From Zonotrichia leucophrys gambelii (taxonomy: Eukaryota > Chordata > Aves > Passeriformes > Passerellidae), in the NCBI RefSeq assembly GCF_028769735.1, contig NC_088173.1, positions 69,934,463-69,998,462 of the forward strand: a stretch of 64,000 nt of DNA, in the 5' to 3' direction. Made by a program: the position numbers and the translations under genes. Shown here in pieces: positions 11,023 to 21,728 of the stretch (position 1 is the first letter of the stretch; the number at the start of each line of letters is the position of its first letter). The notes under the pieces were generated by a model, which made no database searches, was not told where the DNA came from, and saw nothing but the letters and a program-made list of their open reading frames with translations.

Positions 11023-11278
11023 ATGGAATCACAGAATTCTGGAATGGTTTGGGATGGAAGGGACCTTAAACATCATTCAATTCCACCCCCTGTCATGGGC
11101 AGGGACACCTCCCACTATCCCAGGTTGCTCCAAGCCTTGTCCAACCTGGCCTTGGACACTTCCAGGGATCCAGGGGCAGCCACAGCTGCTCTGGGCACCC
11201 TGTGCCAGGGCTCACCACCCTCACAGGGAAGAATTTCTTCCCAAAATCCAAACTAAATCGACCTTCTTTCAGTGTGAA
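11023..11278 (-). mobile_element. CR1 LINE fragment
   Basis: The plus strand runs CATGGAATCACAGAATTC, TGGTTTGGGATGGAAGGGAC, ATGGGCAGGGACACCTCCCA, CAACCTGGCCTTGGACACTT, GATCCAGGGGCAGCCACAGC and CCCTCACAGGGAAGAATTTC. It is the reverse complement of a CR1 3' end of about 255 nt. Confidence 0.9.
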
Positions 11279-11689
11279 ATATCATCTTTTCATAACCTCA
11301 CCATTTGCTGCAATATTTTTGACAGTTCCAAAAATATTCAGGCCAGAAGAGCTCAAATGTTCTTGCAGCTCATGCAGATCAGCCTGGACTCAATCCCCTG
11401 GGATCTATGAGGTCATATGAGTGCCCATGGGAAGTGTCCCAAAGCACAGCCAGTGTCCCCTCTGGGACTGCAGGAGAGGTGACAATCTGGTAGAGGAAAA
11501 GTGAAGGTCTGAGGTGGATCCAAATTGTGTCTACAACCCCTAAAGGAGGGCTCCAGAGAAGATGGACTCTGGGAAGTGCACAGGGAAGGACAGGAGGTGA
11601 CAAATCCAGTGGGAGGCAAGACAGGAGTTTCCACTGTGGGAGTGGTCAGACACAGGAAAAGGGGGATCAGAGAGGCTGTGGATTTTTGG

Positions 11690-11832
11690 ATTCTCCATCC
11701 TTGGAGATACTCAAAATTCTGCTGGACACAACCAAGGGCAATGAATTGATGTTAGAACAGGACTCATCTTTGGTCCAAAAGTTGAACTAGAGGCCTCAAA
11801 ACCCCTCCTCCCACCTCAATTATTCTGCAGTA
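11690..11832 (+). mobile_element. CR1 LINE 3'-end fragment (diverged)
   Basis: CCTTGGAGATACTCAAAA, CTGGACACAACC-AGGGCAA, GTTGAACTAGAGGCCTC and a decayed CCTCAATTATTCTG tail match the CR1 class whose 3' end reads GGTTGGACTAGATGACCTC. It is heavily diverged. Confidence 0.6.
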
Positions 11833-11879
11833 TTTTCACATGGAACAGATGGAGGCACGTGAAATTATTCACATTCAAA

Positions 11880-12075
11880 GCAAGACAGGGAAAGGGTTGC
11901 CCAGGCTGCCCAAGGCAGTGTTGGAGTAGTCACAATAATCCCTGGAAGTGTTCCAAAAACACCTGGATATGGCACTGGAGGACGTGGATTAGTGGTGAAT
12001 GTGGTGGTGGTGCTGGTGTGGCTTGGTGATCTCAGAGATCTTAACCAGATTCTGGCATTCTGTGCCTCCATGGTG
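11880..12075 (+). mobile_element. CR1 LINE 3'-end fragment
   Basis: GGGTTGCCCAGGCTGCCCAA, CCTGGAAGTGTTCCAAAAAC, CCTGGATATGGCACT, TGGTGAATGTGGTGGTGGTG and GATCTCAGAGATCTTAACCA follow the order of a CR1 3' end. It lies directly after another CR1 piece of a different class, so two insertions abut here. Confidence 0.8.
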
Positions 12076-13028
12076 AGTTCTCCCACCCAAACCTAAGCCT
12101 GGGTGACTTCTCAGGGGCATGGGGTGAGTTTCTGGCAGGGCTGGCCACATAATCCAGGTATCTGAATTCCAGAGGGCTGAAATTCCACCTGGATGTGCTG
12201 TAGGAAAGACAATTTCAAACAAGAGCAAGACCAGTTGTAGGACCACATAACTGCCTGTGGTACATAAACCTCTGCAGCACAATTTTCAAGTCATCCTTTT
12301 TTACTTAAGGGAAGCAAAAATCCACAACTAAAATCAGCTTTTCTCTTTTTCACCCCTCCCAAATAAACTGAATGAAAATGACAGTGAACAACCTGCACAG
12401 AATTTAAGAGTTGAAGCTGTACTCATCTCTGGTTTTGTGGGAAGACCTGCAGAGTTACACTTTTATCACCAGGGAAAAGGGACAAATGCAGCTTCTGGAT
12501 AGGCTCAAGCACAGAGCATCCTGTTTTTTCTCCACAGCCCATTGCAGTGTCATTACATCCACTCAAATAAATTGCCCAACAATCAGGACCTGCCTCCTAT
12601 TGACCTCTGGGGACTGAAGACAATGGAAGCTCCAGTGCTTGGATCAGGCTGTAATGAGGAGATTGATGGTTTTGGGAAGACTCGCTGACTGCAGCTTGGA
12701 CCAATCCACCAGGGTTTGAGGGCTGGGATTTGCTGGAGCTGCTCCTCTCCAAATGGTTTTCCCATGGAGAGGCTTTGTTGGGAGCAAACATCTTCCAGCA
12801 TCCTGCTGCTCTTGGCTGGAGCAATTCCATTTGAAATAACCTCCCTGGCTGTGCTGCTGTGTGCAGAGAGATTTATTTTCATGCAGAAGAATGCTGGAGG
12901 AAACTGCCAGAAAACAACTTTTTTTTTAAAATTTTTAATTTGTTTCCTTTTAAAATTTATTATAATAAATTTTATGAACACAGAATTATGGTTCCAGTTA
13001 TACCAACAGTAAATCCTTGACTTTATGT
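12076..13028. other. Unclassified non-coding DNA
   Basis: No repeat was recognised apart from an A/T-rich stretch at about 12915-12980. A 160-codon minus-strand frame (12583-13065) ends inside the next CR1 piece and has no recognisable domain. Confidence 0.4.
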
Positions 13029-13128
13029 ACAGAATGGAATCATTTAGGTTGGAAAAGCCTTCCAAGATTATTGAGTCCAGCCATTAACCCAGCACTGCCA
13101 AGGCCACCACTTAAATGCATCTCTAGAT
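13029..13128 (-). mobile_element. CR1 LINE 3'-end fragment
   Basis: The plus strand reads AATGGAATCATTTAGGTTGG, AAAAGCCTTCCAAGATTATT, GAGTCCAGCCATTAACCCAG and CACTGCCAAGGCCACCACTT. This is the reverse complement of the CR1 class ending in AGGTCTTTTCCAACC. Confidence 0.88.
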
Positions 13129-13419
13129 ATAAAAATAAGGGGTGTTTCCACTTTGCCCATACAAAGTGGTTTTAGTGCAATTCCATTCACTCTGTGTCTG
13201 CAGCGATTTCACCTGATTTGCACCTTTCTCCATTGTCAGAAATGTCATTTTCTCACCCTGTGCCAGATGTGTGACCATGGCTCCCACACCAAGGGTGGGC
13301 ACATCCCAGCTGCAGCCAAACCTGGATGTCCCAAACCTCCCCCAAAGCTGGGCAGCCACCGCTGCTGAAAATGTTCATCCCACCTGGAAAAGGCTCTGGG
13401 GAACAGCTCTGACCTTCAA

Positions 13420-13495
13420 GCTGACCCAAAGGGTTGGACTGAAGACCTCAGAGGTCCCTCCCACCCTCAGTCCTTCAATAGTTTGTGAAAGTGAT
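13420..13495 (+). mobile_element. CR1 LINE 3'-terminal fragment
   Basis: GGGTTGGACTGAAGACCTCA, GAGGTCCCTCCCACCCTCAG and a TCCTTCAATAGTTTGTG tail match the last roughly 75 nt of CR1. Upstream sequence is not recognisable as CR1. Confidence 0.6.
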
Positions 13496-14029
13496 CTTGA
13501 AAATGGCAGAACACCACCGAGTTAAGAATTTAAAGGAAAAAAAACCCATACAGACTTGTATTTAAATCCCTTTGAACTTCTCCAAGATCAGCCAGAAGCT
13601 CTGATTTGATTTGATTTTATTTCTTTTTTTCTCACTTTACAGCCTTGACTTGAACTGAACTAAAACCCATGGAACTGTTAATTGAAAACTGAGTGTCAAC
13701 AGCAGTTCAGTGCAGAAAGAGTTTCAATTAAAAGCAATCTCTTCTTGCCATCCAAAGTAATATTTTCCCTCCTGGCTAAATTTTAAGTGAAGCACAAAGT
13801 GGTTGCTTGTCAATTCCTTAATGGGATCTGAGCTATTGTGTGGGAAAACTTCCTTTCACTTAGAGGCCAAGCAGCTTTTCATTTTTCAGAGCTGAAAGCA
13901 GAGGAATGAGGTTTTTTTTTTGGTGTGATGTGGCTGATCTGCTTTTCTCTTCTGGGCTGTGTGGGTGAGGAGTGAGGTGTGATGAAGAACACTATCCAAA
14001 ACTCAGGGCTGGGTGGGAATCGGTGTTTC
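13496..14029. other. Unclassified AT-rich DNA
   Basis: A/T-rich sequence, including a GATTTGATTTGATTTTATTT stretch near 13600. No repeat family or exon is recognised. Confidence 0.4.
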
Positions 14030-14336
14030 TCACTGCCTGCCACCATGGATGGAGCTCCATCCACTCCCTGCCACCATGGATGGACCTCCATCCACTCCCT
14101 GCCACCATGGATGGACCTCCATCCCTCCTGACTCCACCACTCCCTGCACATGGAACCTTCATCCACTTCCTACATCCACTCCCTGCCACCATGGATGGAC
14201 CTCCATCCACTCCCTGCCACCATGGATGGACCTCCATCCACTCTCTGCCACCATGGATGGACCTCCATCCACTCCCTACCACCATGGATGGACCTCCATC
14301 CACTCCCTGCCACCATGGATGGACCTCCATCCACTC
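14030..14336. repeat. 31-bp minisatellite
   Basis: Near-identical 31-bp units recur at 14045, 14076, 14107, 14191, 14222, 14253, 14284 and 14315 (position of ATGGATGG). A degenerate stretch lies between 14115 and 14180. Each unit contains GCCACCATGGATGG between ACCTCCATCCACTCCCT segments. Because 31 is not a multiple of three, every frame cycles through the repeat without stops. This explains the overlapping 112-150-codon frames on both strands, which I do not regard as genes. Confidence 0.95.
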
Positions 14337-14685
14337 CTCTCCAGCTTGGTGCTTTGGTATTTATCCAGGATGGTTGAGCTGAGTGGGGACAACGTGGCCA
14401 GAAGGTCCCCAGGTGCCCTCAGGAAGCTTCAGCTGGGGTTTTGGCCAATTGATGCTGGGACATGAATTCTGGAGGGTTCCCAGAAGAGGGGAGCAGAGGA
14501 GAAAGAGATATTGAGAGGATGATGAGATCCAAGAGGGGAGCTGGCTCTGGGGATGCCATCAAACCTGGTGACATCTCCTGGGAAAGGGGAGCTCCTTGCA
14601 GCAGGAAGATTTTGGGTCACTTTCCCTGATGCATCCAGGATGGAGATCATGTGAGAGTGAATTGGGTTTGGGAGGAGAAGAAACA
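14337..14685. other. Unclassified non-coding DNA
   Basis: Purine-rich, possibly a very decayed CR1 upstream part joined to the next feature, but no block is convincing. Confidence 0.3.
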
Positions 14686-14797
14686 GCCTCGAATTGTGCA
14701 AGGGCAGATTTAAGTTGGATATTAGGGAAAGATTCTTTATAGAGATGGTTGTCCAACCCTGGCACAGGGCAGTGGTGTGGCAGAGTCTGTAATTAAA
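14686..14797 (+). mobile_element. CR1 LINE internal fragment
   Basis: GCCTCGAATTGTGCAAGGGC, TAAGTTGGATATTAGGGAAA, GTTGTCCAACCCTGGCACAG and GCAGTGGTGTGGCAGAGTCT correspond to the CR1 segment 150-300 nt from the 3' end. The 3' end itself is missing. Confidence 0.78.
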
Positions 14798-16924
14798 CCA
14801 CCCTCACAGCTTCCAAGGATCTGGCCTTGCATCCTGCTCCCTCCAGAGCCAGCCTGCGTGTCCTTGCATCATTCCCTTCTCCTCTTGGTCCCCAGACACA
14901 GCGAGGATGTAGCAGGGTGTCACCTTCCCAGCTGAGTGTAAAAACCTCTGATGAAGCCTGCAGAGCCGGAAAGAAACCCAGATTTCTTTTCTCTTTAGGG
15001 TGTCTAAAACACCCTAAAAGGAAGCGGTGAAAAGCGACAGCTGATGAATAAACTGCTCCTCATCACTGGGAGAAAATGCTCTGCCTGCTGTTTTAGGGCT
15101 TCCACGTAAAAGGCATTTGGGAGAAAGTTGTGGGGGCTGTGAGGTGTTCAAAAACAGGAGATCATTTTAGGAACAAACCCACTGAATGCTGCTTTGTGCA
15201 CCAGCTCCCCTCCCTGCTTTGTTTTCTGATCAGCACTAAAATGCTCCTTAGCATGAAATTCAGGAGGTGAGGTTCACATCAGAGCTGCTCCCAGGCAAGC
15301 AAAAGGGATTTGAAGGTTGTGTTAGCACCTCCTTTTTCATGTTTTAACTAATTCTATTTAACCATTAACTGTGTGCACACTCTGCTCTGTATTTTGTGGC
15401 CAGATGTGCTCAGCATGCTCAGATCTGCTGTGGCTCTGGGCTTCAAGACTCGTGTTTGTGTGGGGACAGCCCCAAACACTGGGGATAATCAGGATAAATG
15501 AGGCTGCACCAGTCCTGGGAGCACCAGTACTGGCCAAAAGAGCTGCTTTTGGCACTCTGGGAGCATTTCTGGTGTGCACAGGGCAGCCAGTGGTGGGGAA
15601 AGTCAGAATTACTGTGCTATAAATGTGTGATCTGGTAATTTTTTTCTCATTTTAATGAAAGGAAATCGCTTGGCATTGGGAAGATGTGAGAGCTTGGGTT
15701 GAAACTTGCACCCAGTGCAGAGTCCTGTTGCTTTTTGTTTTTCAAACAACAAAGTGTGAAGGAAGAGTGAAGGGATTTCTAATACTGGGGAAATGTGGCA
15801 GCAAGCATTATTATCTGGCACTTCATACTATTTATCTATTTATTTATTTATTTATTCAAATCCATTTTCCAATGGATTTTATTCAAATCCATTATTCAAA
15901 TCCATCCAGGCAAGAGGGAACAGCATTTCCTATCTCTCTCTGTTTGCTCATCTCTAAAATGGGGAGATGGCACCTACAGGTTCCCTCACAGATCCTGCAG
16001 AGGATGGGTTACTCCAAGAATCCCCTCCCTTTTTCTGAGCTGGTGTCTGTTCTAGTTTTGTGTTTGGTTTCTTTTTGTCCTTCTTTACTTCAAAGGTGCT
16101 CAGGAGATGAGCCAGGCGTAACCGACTGAGATTTATCTCTGTGTGCATTCAGCAACACCCATAAATCACTGCTGAGGTAGGTAAAGCATTGAGAACAGGA
16201 TCATTTCCATCTTATTTTGCTACAAAGCCTCCTGGAAGAGTCGTGGCAGGTTGCCTTTGTGCTGAAAGACACGGTGAAGTTGATAAAGAAATTCCACCAA
16301 GAGCTGATGTCAAGAGAAAATCTTTGTGAGACAGATGGGACCGGGAGCACTGAATGCAGATAAATGATGCCAGCAGAGTTTAAAAACAGCCTCAACAGTT
16401 GCTGCCTGTCCTGTGGCTCGTAAAGAGGATGGTGACTGCTCTGGATGGTACCCCTGAGTGGTGTTTGTCATGGCAGAGCTCAGGCTGGTGTTTGGCGCAT
16501 TGGCGTGGGCAGGAAATGATGGGAACTGGGCAGCTGTTCCCTGGTCTTTGGTGTTGATCTAACCTGGGCCCCTCTGTGGGCAGGATTTGCCTGTAAATCA
16601 CAGGAGATATCTCTGCCTGTTGTTTTGAGCAAGATTCAGCAGGTTGATGTCCATCTGTCCAGTATTACCCTGGCATGATCCATCCAGCATGTTCAGACAC
16701 CAGTCTAGGAGCAGCAGGGCACGAGAGGAAAACAGACCTTGTGCAGGAGGCTTGGGATTTCCAGACCTTTGAGTTTGCACAAAGCCAAGGATCCTCCCTG
16801 CCAAACCAGGCAGGCAATTCCCTCCATTGCCAGTAAATTCCCATCACCTTGCAGCACCCTCTGTGGTTTGGTTTGCAGACAGGTTTGTTAACCAAAGGAT
16901 GTGGGAGACCTTCCCCTGTGGAAT
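14798..16924. other. Unclassified non-coding DNA
   Basis: About 2.1 kb without a recognised family, apart from a short ATTT-type microsatellite at 15829-15864 with a following cluster of ATTCAAATCCATT repeats to 15907. Frames of up to 147 codons have no domain. This is a candidate region for single-copy or conserved sequence. Confidence 0.4.
15829..15907. repeat. TATT microsatellite and TTCAAATCCATT repeats
   Basis: A run of TTTA-type tetranucleotides (TATTTATCTATTTATTTATT and on) is followed by three spaced copies of ATTCAAATCCATT with a CCAATGGATTTTATT spacer. Confidence 0.85.
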
Positions 16925-17083
16925 CCTTGCTAAGTGTCCCTGGAAGTGTCCAAGGCCAGGCTGGACAGGGCTTGGAGCAGTCTGGGATAGTGGGAGGTGT
17001 GATTTTTAATGTCCCTTTTAATGTCACCCCTGGGTGATTTTTAATGTCCCTTCCAACCCAAACCATTCCACGATTCTACACAT
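16925..17083 (+). mobile_element. CR1 LINE 3' end with an internal duplication
   Basis: TCCCTGGAAGTGTCCAAGGC, AGGCTGGACAGGGCTTGGAG, TGGGATAGTGGGAGGTG, then TGTCCCTTCCAACCCAAACC and ATTCCACGATTC give a CR1 3' end. The TGATTTTTAATGTCCCTT segment occurs twice (about 17000 and 17035), showing a short tandem duplication within the copy. Confidence 0.85.
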
Positions 17084-17324
17084 GTAAAATTAAAGTTAAA
17101 TAGTACAACACTTGTTCAGGAAAAACAAGCCAACAACCAGCCCAAACCTTCTCATTTTTTATGTTTTTCAGGATTCTCACTTCCTTACAACCTTGGCAGG
17201 ACTGCAAGATATGATCCAGCTGATGAGTCAGAGCTCTCTGGTGCTCCCAGCACATTGGTTCTGTCACAGGACCAGGGTCACAGAGGTGTCACAAAATCAG
17301 TGACTCCTTTCACTGAGCTGCTCC

Positions 17325-17465
17325 TCCAATGCCTAAAGGAGCTCCAAGAGAGCTGGAGAGGGACTTTGGGCAAGGACATGGAATGACAGGATGAGGGGGA
17401 ATGGCTTCACACTGACAGAGGGAAGATTCAGATTAGATATTGGGAAGAAGAAAAAACCTTGGTGT
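17325..17465 (+). mobile_element. CR1 LINE internal fragment
   Basis: CCTAAAGGAGCTCCAAGAGA, GCTGGAGAGGGACTTTGGGC, AATGGCTTCACACTGACAG and GATTAGATATTGGGAAGAAG fit the CR1 region 200-350 nt from the 3' end. The copy breaks before the 3' end. Confidence 0.85.
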
Positions 17466-17699
17466 CTAAGTGCAATTCATCTTCTGAAGTCACCCTGGGA
17501 CCTGCTATGAACAAAGCTCCTCACCAGCCTTCCTTGGGGACATTCAGGAGCCCAAAGGACAGGACAAGAAACGGGCTGAGAGAGCTCTGCCAGTGAGTGA
17601 CCACAGAGGTGTGTGCTGGGAAAAGCTGCTTGTCACTGTCCCAAACTTTGCAGCTCTCATCTGGTCCTGATGCCACCCACTGTGGGCTTTAGACAGACC

Positions 17700-17957
17700 T
17701 TGGTTTGCACTGGGGAGGTTTAGGTTGGAAATTAGGAAGAATTTCTTCACTGGAAAGGTGCAGGCTGTATTCAGAGCAGTGGTGGAGTCCCCATCCCTTT
17801 GAGGGATTTAAAAGATGCAGCTCTCCTGAAGCCTCCACCTCTCCTGGATGTGGCCCTTGGGGACATGGTTTAATGGTGGCCTTGGCAGTGCTGGTTGCAC
17901 TGGATGATCTTAGAGGGCCTTTCCTGCCTAAACCATTCTCTGATTCTGTTGTGTGGA
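17700..17957 (+). mobile_element. CR1 LINE 3'-end fragment
   Basis: GGTTTAGGTTGGAAATTAGG, AAGAATTTCTTCACTGGAAA, GTGGTGGAGTCCCCATCCCT, GGGGACATGGTTTAATGGTG, CTTGGCAGTGCTGGTTG and GATCTTAGAGGGCCTTTCCT follow CR1 order through to the TTCTCTGATTCTGTTG tail. Confidence 0.9.
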
Positions 17958-19320
17958 CTCACCTGTGGTGGATCAGCTCTTGCCAGAGGTGTGAGGAGCT
18001 CACAGCAGCCCTGCACATCTCCTGTCTCTGAGAATGCACACGAGGGACACCAAACATGGAAACTCTCCCAGGAAACTCCCCAGGCAACTTTCAGCCCTGT
18101 TTTCTTTAAAGCATTCATGAGTCTCTCAGTCATAGTGATATGCCATCAAATTTTGATGTCTAACGAAGGAGCAATCATCTCCTCACTTTCCTTTTAGAGC
18201 AGCTGAGGCTTTCAGTAACATTATCCTGCTGTGTTTTGACATCTGGCTTGTCAGCAAGAACATTATCTACCCCAATATGTTTTTTTTCCAGGAGCAAAAC
18301 TTTGACATCAATTCCCTGGCAGGCTGGAGAGCTCCCGCAGTGTGCAACACCTCCTGCTCCCAGATAGTAAACACCACCCCAGACACAGGGCTTGGAGCTT
18401 CTGTGCTGTCCCCAGACCAACTGGGATGGGAGATCTTGCACCAAGTGACAGCCCTTGGACTGTGCCATAAATCCCAGGAATCTTGTTGGTCCCTCTTTGG
18501 GGACAGAGTGGTTTCTTTCAGTGTCACCAACATCACCATCATCACCAGTGTGGGGTTTTGCCAAAGCTGAGACACCCACACCAGTGTCCACAGTGCAGGG
18601 GTGTGGTTTGGTGGCCTGATCCTTGTGCCAGAAGCCACCTGAGGTGTCCTCAGGAATAGGGGAGGCTCTCAGGTGTGACACAGGTGGGAAAGGTGGGGTT
18701 TCAGCTCTGATTGCACGGCCAGGCCCATCTCCAAGCGTTGCTGTTGGCCAGTTTTTAATGAGTGATTTTCAACCTCTGTGGATGCAGGTGTGTCCCTGGG
18801 ATATTTCCCACCCTGGGGTGGACCACCAGAAGAAGACCAGCTTGCTGATCACTTATTCCACCTTCTTTTCCACAAAATTGTTCAGGAACAGTGTGTAGCA
18901 CCTCAACATCTTCCCACCTCATCATCTTCCTGCCACAGTGGCATTTCTGGGACTCACAGCCATCCACCTCCTGCCATCAGTGCTGCTGCCAGGAGGGATT
19001 TAACATCTCCAGTGGCTTCTATGGACTCCCAGGGCACTCCTGGCCCCCTTCCACCCCTCTCTGCACCTTGGGCCAAGTGCAGCTGAGTTGGCATCTTTGC
19101 TCTGTCACCACTTTATCCTGGAAGGCCTTGGCAGTGCTGGGATTTGCCAAGAACAGGGATCTCAGGAGCGTCTCTGCCAAGCCCAGATGGCATTTCTGCT
19201 TCCCTTCTCCTCCAGGCTCCTCTCCCTGCCCTGGCCAGCACACAGGGTGGGTGTCTGCAAATCCCAGTTAGGAGATTGCTGTGGATTCAGGATAAAACTC
19301 CACATCCTTCTGCCTTGTCA
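17958..19320. other. Unclassified non-coding DNA
   Basis: No repeat or exon recognised over 1.36 kb. A CATCACCATCATCACC run at about 18528 is a short low-complexity patch. The 123-168-codon minus-strand frames at 18175-18681 overlap one another and have no domain. Confidence 0.4.
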
Positions 19321-20037
19321 TGGTTTGAAAAGACAGGTGGCTGCCAAGGAAGGCAGGAGCCTTCCTTGAAATGGAAAATGTAAACTCCCTCTGAATTATT
19401 ATAATTTTGAAATTAAGAGACTCTCAGGCAAAGATGTGGGAGCAGGAATAACAGTCCTTTACTAGGAAAATTAAAAATACAAATGCAATAGTACAAAAAA
19501 AAGATCCCAACCACTGCCAGAGTGAGAGCAGTCCCTGCTCCCTGTGTGTCAGGGCGGTGTCCCAGCCCCATCCCATGGGGGCTCAGCCCTCCTGCAGTGC
19601 CAGCTGTGGCTCTGCTGCAGCAGGGATCCTGCACAAGGGGGGAGTTTTCCTCTGCAGCTCCAGGGCTGCTGCAGATGGGCCTGGGCTCCCTCTGGCAATG
19701 CAGGGCAGCAGAAAGCTGCTCCTCTGGCAATGCAGGGGGCAAAGGCTGCTGGGGTGTCCCAAAGCTCAGATTGGATCCAGGTAGGAATGCTTGGCTCCTC
19801 CCCTGGGCGGAGCATCTCCCCATGGGATGATGGAGTTTGATCAGCCCTGCAGGGACACTCACTGGCCATGGACAGAAGATTATTAATAATTAATGGCCCA
19901 TGAACAGCAGAGATCTCCTGGAGGGAGGATTGGCTGTGGAAGAGATAAAGAAAACTGCCCAATGAACAGCAGATAACTGCCCCACCTCTGACAGATGGGG
20001 ATAGAACACACAACCCCAGCCACATCTTTCAACCTAA
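19321..20037 (-). mobile_element. Solo LTR, family D, copy 1
   Basis: It is about 95% identical by eye to 34463-35189 and in the same orientation. On the minus strand it starts near TTGAAAGATGTGG and ends TTTCAAACCA. Shared internal blocks include CTTGGCTCCTCCCCTGGGCG, TCTGGCAATGCAGGG (twice per copy) and AATTATTATAATTTTGAAAT. No retroviral internal sequence adjoins it, and no target duplication could be assigned. The two copies are 15 kb apart with unrelated DNA between, so they are separate solo LTRs rather than ends of one provirus. Frames of 75-158 codons inside it are incidental. Confidence 0.8.
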
Positions 20038-20204
20038 GATGTGCCTAAAGGTCCTCAGGGGTTAGAGCTGTTCTCAGTCCTGTCCCATGGCAATCCTGTC
20101 CCCTTTCCCATTTGTCTGGACATTTGCCCCTTGTCTGGTTGCTGGGGGAAGCCCTCTCCCACCTGGCAGTGTCGATACTTGGGGGAGAATTTCCGGGCCA
20201 ACTC

Positions 20205-20258
20205 AGAATCCCAGAGTGGTTTGGGATAGAAGGGATATTAAAGATCATCCAGTGACCT
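20205..20258 (-). mobile_element. CR1 LINE 3'-terminal fragment (inverted partner)
   Basis: CAGAATCCCAGAGTGGTTTG, GGATAGAAGGGATATTAAAG and ATCATCC are the reverse complement of a CR1 3' tip. A plus-strand CR1 piece follows after only a few bases, giving a head-to-head arrangement. Confidence 0.8.
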
Positions 20259-20261
20259 GAA

Positions 20262-20454
20262 TTTAAGGATAATGAGGCCCCAGCACAGGGTGCCCAGAGA
20301 ATCTGTGGCTGCCCCTGGATCCCTGGAACTGTCCAAGGCCAGGTTGGATGGAGCTTGGAGCCACCTGGGCTAGTAGAAGGTGTCCCTGCCATGGCAGAGG
20401 TGGCACTGGATGATCTCTAAGGTCCCTTCCAACCCAAACCATTCCATGATTCCA
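20262..20454 (+). mobile_element. CR1 LINE 3'-end fragment
   Basis: GCACAGGGTGCCCAGAGAAT, GGCTGCCCCTGGATCCCTGG, AGGTTGGATGGAGCTTGGAG, GTGTCCCTGCCATGGCAGAG, GGTCCCTTCCAACCCAAACC and an ATTCCATGATTCC tail. The 3' end is complete and the 5' end truncated. Confidence 0.93.
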
Positions 20455-21204
20455 AGACACCCTTTGGGAAGGAGGACACTGCGGGGGCCAGCTGTGTGTT
20501 CCACCCCTGTGCCTCATTGCCCTCCAGCATTCCCAACCAGGGATATTTTGTTCTGTCTGAAGCTTCTCCCACTCAGCAGCCCGGAGTGTTTTCTCCTCCT
20601 AACGAGATGTGAAGGCAGGCAGGCCCTTTGCTGGTGCACACAGCTATTTTTGGCTGCAGGAGGACTGACTGTAGCTCCTTCTAATTGCATAAGCATTTGT
20701 ATAATTCATTGGCACTGGATTTCCTCTCTGGGAGCCCGGGCACACGGAATGCAGAAGGACTTGAGCGTTTCCTCTCCATCCTTTCTTTCCTCTCCAGCGA
20801 CTGTTCTGCAGGCAATGGGTTTAGTGCCAGGTCAAATCCCCTCTGCTGGCAGGAAACGCTCTGTTTCATCCCTTTCCCAGTTTCTTGAGGAGTTCAGGGC
20901 TAACCCAGGAGGATCTGAGAAAGCCTTTCCTCCCACAGATTGCAGAGCACATGCCTGGGAGCGGCGGATGGGGAGCTGGAAGCCGAGCAGCCCAACAAAC
21001 TCCCGGGGAAGAGCTCCTGAAATGGCACGGGTGGGATTGGTGCTGGCAGTGACTCACGCATCCGGAGCTTTGGCATCTCCAAACAGCTCTGAAAAACAAA
21101 CCTGGGGCCACCCCTCCCTCCTTGGTGGCACAGGCTGGGGACATGTGGCACCCAGAGACCTTTTTGTGGCCTTTCCACACTTAAAGGGAGCTCCCAGGAG
21201 CTCC
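20455..21204. other. Unclassified non-coding DNA
   Basis: No repeat recognised. The longest open frame of the window (20380-21486, plus, 368 codons) passes through this stretch, but it begins in a CR1 3' end and finishes in an LTR remnant and a second CR1. It is therefore not a real gene. Confidence 0.5.
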
Positions 21205-21405
21205 CATTGTTCAATTCCATTGTCCCATTCCAGCTTTAGCCCATGCAGTCCCATCCTTCTTGTTCTTCTCTCCTCAGCCCACAGTGTTTGTGCTCTTGGG
21301 CTGAGATTTGGATCATTTGTCCTTGGTGCCCAGCTGGAGCAGGAATTGTTTTGTCTCCCTGCTCTGTGCACAGAGCTCACCATCCCCTCATATGAAGCCC
21401 AGGAG
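21205..21405 (-). mobile_element. Partial LTR, family C
   Basis: It matches the U3 half of the complete LTR at 62748-63205 in reverse complement, including AGCCCATGCAGTCCCATCC, GATTTGGATCATTTGTCC and AGCTCACCATCCCCTCATAT. Both LTR termini and the TATA region are missing. A CR1 copy follows directly at 21406, suggesting truncation at that junction. Confidence 0.85.
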
Positions 21406-21728
21406 AGATGGGGACAGACTTTTAGTTGGGTCTGTAGGAACAGGATGAGGGTTGATGGTTTTAAACTAAAAAGAGGGGAGATTTAGATGAGATATTAGGA
21501 TGAAATTTCTTACAATGAGGATGCTAAAACATTGGTGCAAGTTGCCCAGAGAAGTTTCCATCTCTGGGAACCTCCAAGGCTGGGTTGGATGAGGCTTGGA
21601 GTAACCTGGGATAGTGGAAGGTGCCCCTGCCTATGGACTGGGGCTGGAACAAGATGAGCTTTAAAGTCTCTTCCAACCAAAACCATTCCATGACTCCATG
21701 ATTTTATGATTCTGTGACTCTGTGACTG
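21406..21728 (+). mobile_element. CR1 LINE fragment with extended 3' tail
   Basis: AACAGGATGAGGGTTGATGG, GATGAGATATTAGGATGAAA, GGTTGGATGAGGCTTGGAGT, GGATAGTGGAAGGTGCCCCT, AAGTCTCTTCCAACCAAAAC, then a run of CCATGA, TTATGATTC and TGTGACTC units. That run is the 8-bp-type CR1 terminal repeat, here longer than in most copies of the window. Confidence 0.92.

Noticed and set aside
14030..14336. CRISPR array (regular 31-bp repeats)
   Set aside because: The units are contiguous without unique spacers and the genome is vertebrate. It is a minisatellite.
13972..14465. Overlapping repetitive frames resembling a repeat protein (MDGPPSTPCHHGW and similar)
   Set aside because: The 31-bp period makes all frames open on both strands. 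There are no flanking exon signals.
19413..20025. Open frames of 149 and 158 codons that recur almost unchanged at 34559-35171
   Set aside because: Their repetition is due to the two family D LTR copies. They lie within LTR sequence and show no retroviral protein motif.
20380..21486. Longest open frame in the window (368 codons, plus strand)
   Set aside because: It starts in a CR1 3' end, crosses unclassified DNA and an LTR remnant and ends in another CR1. No domain or codon signature is seen, so it is a chance chimera of repeats.
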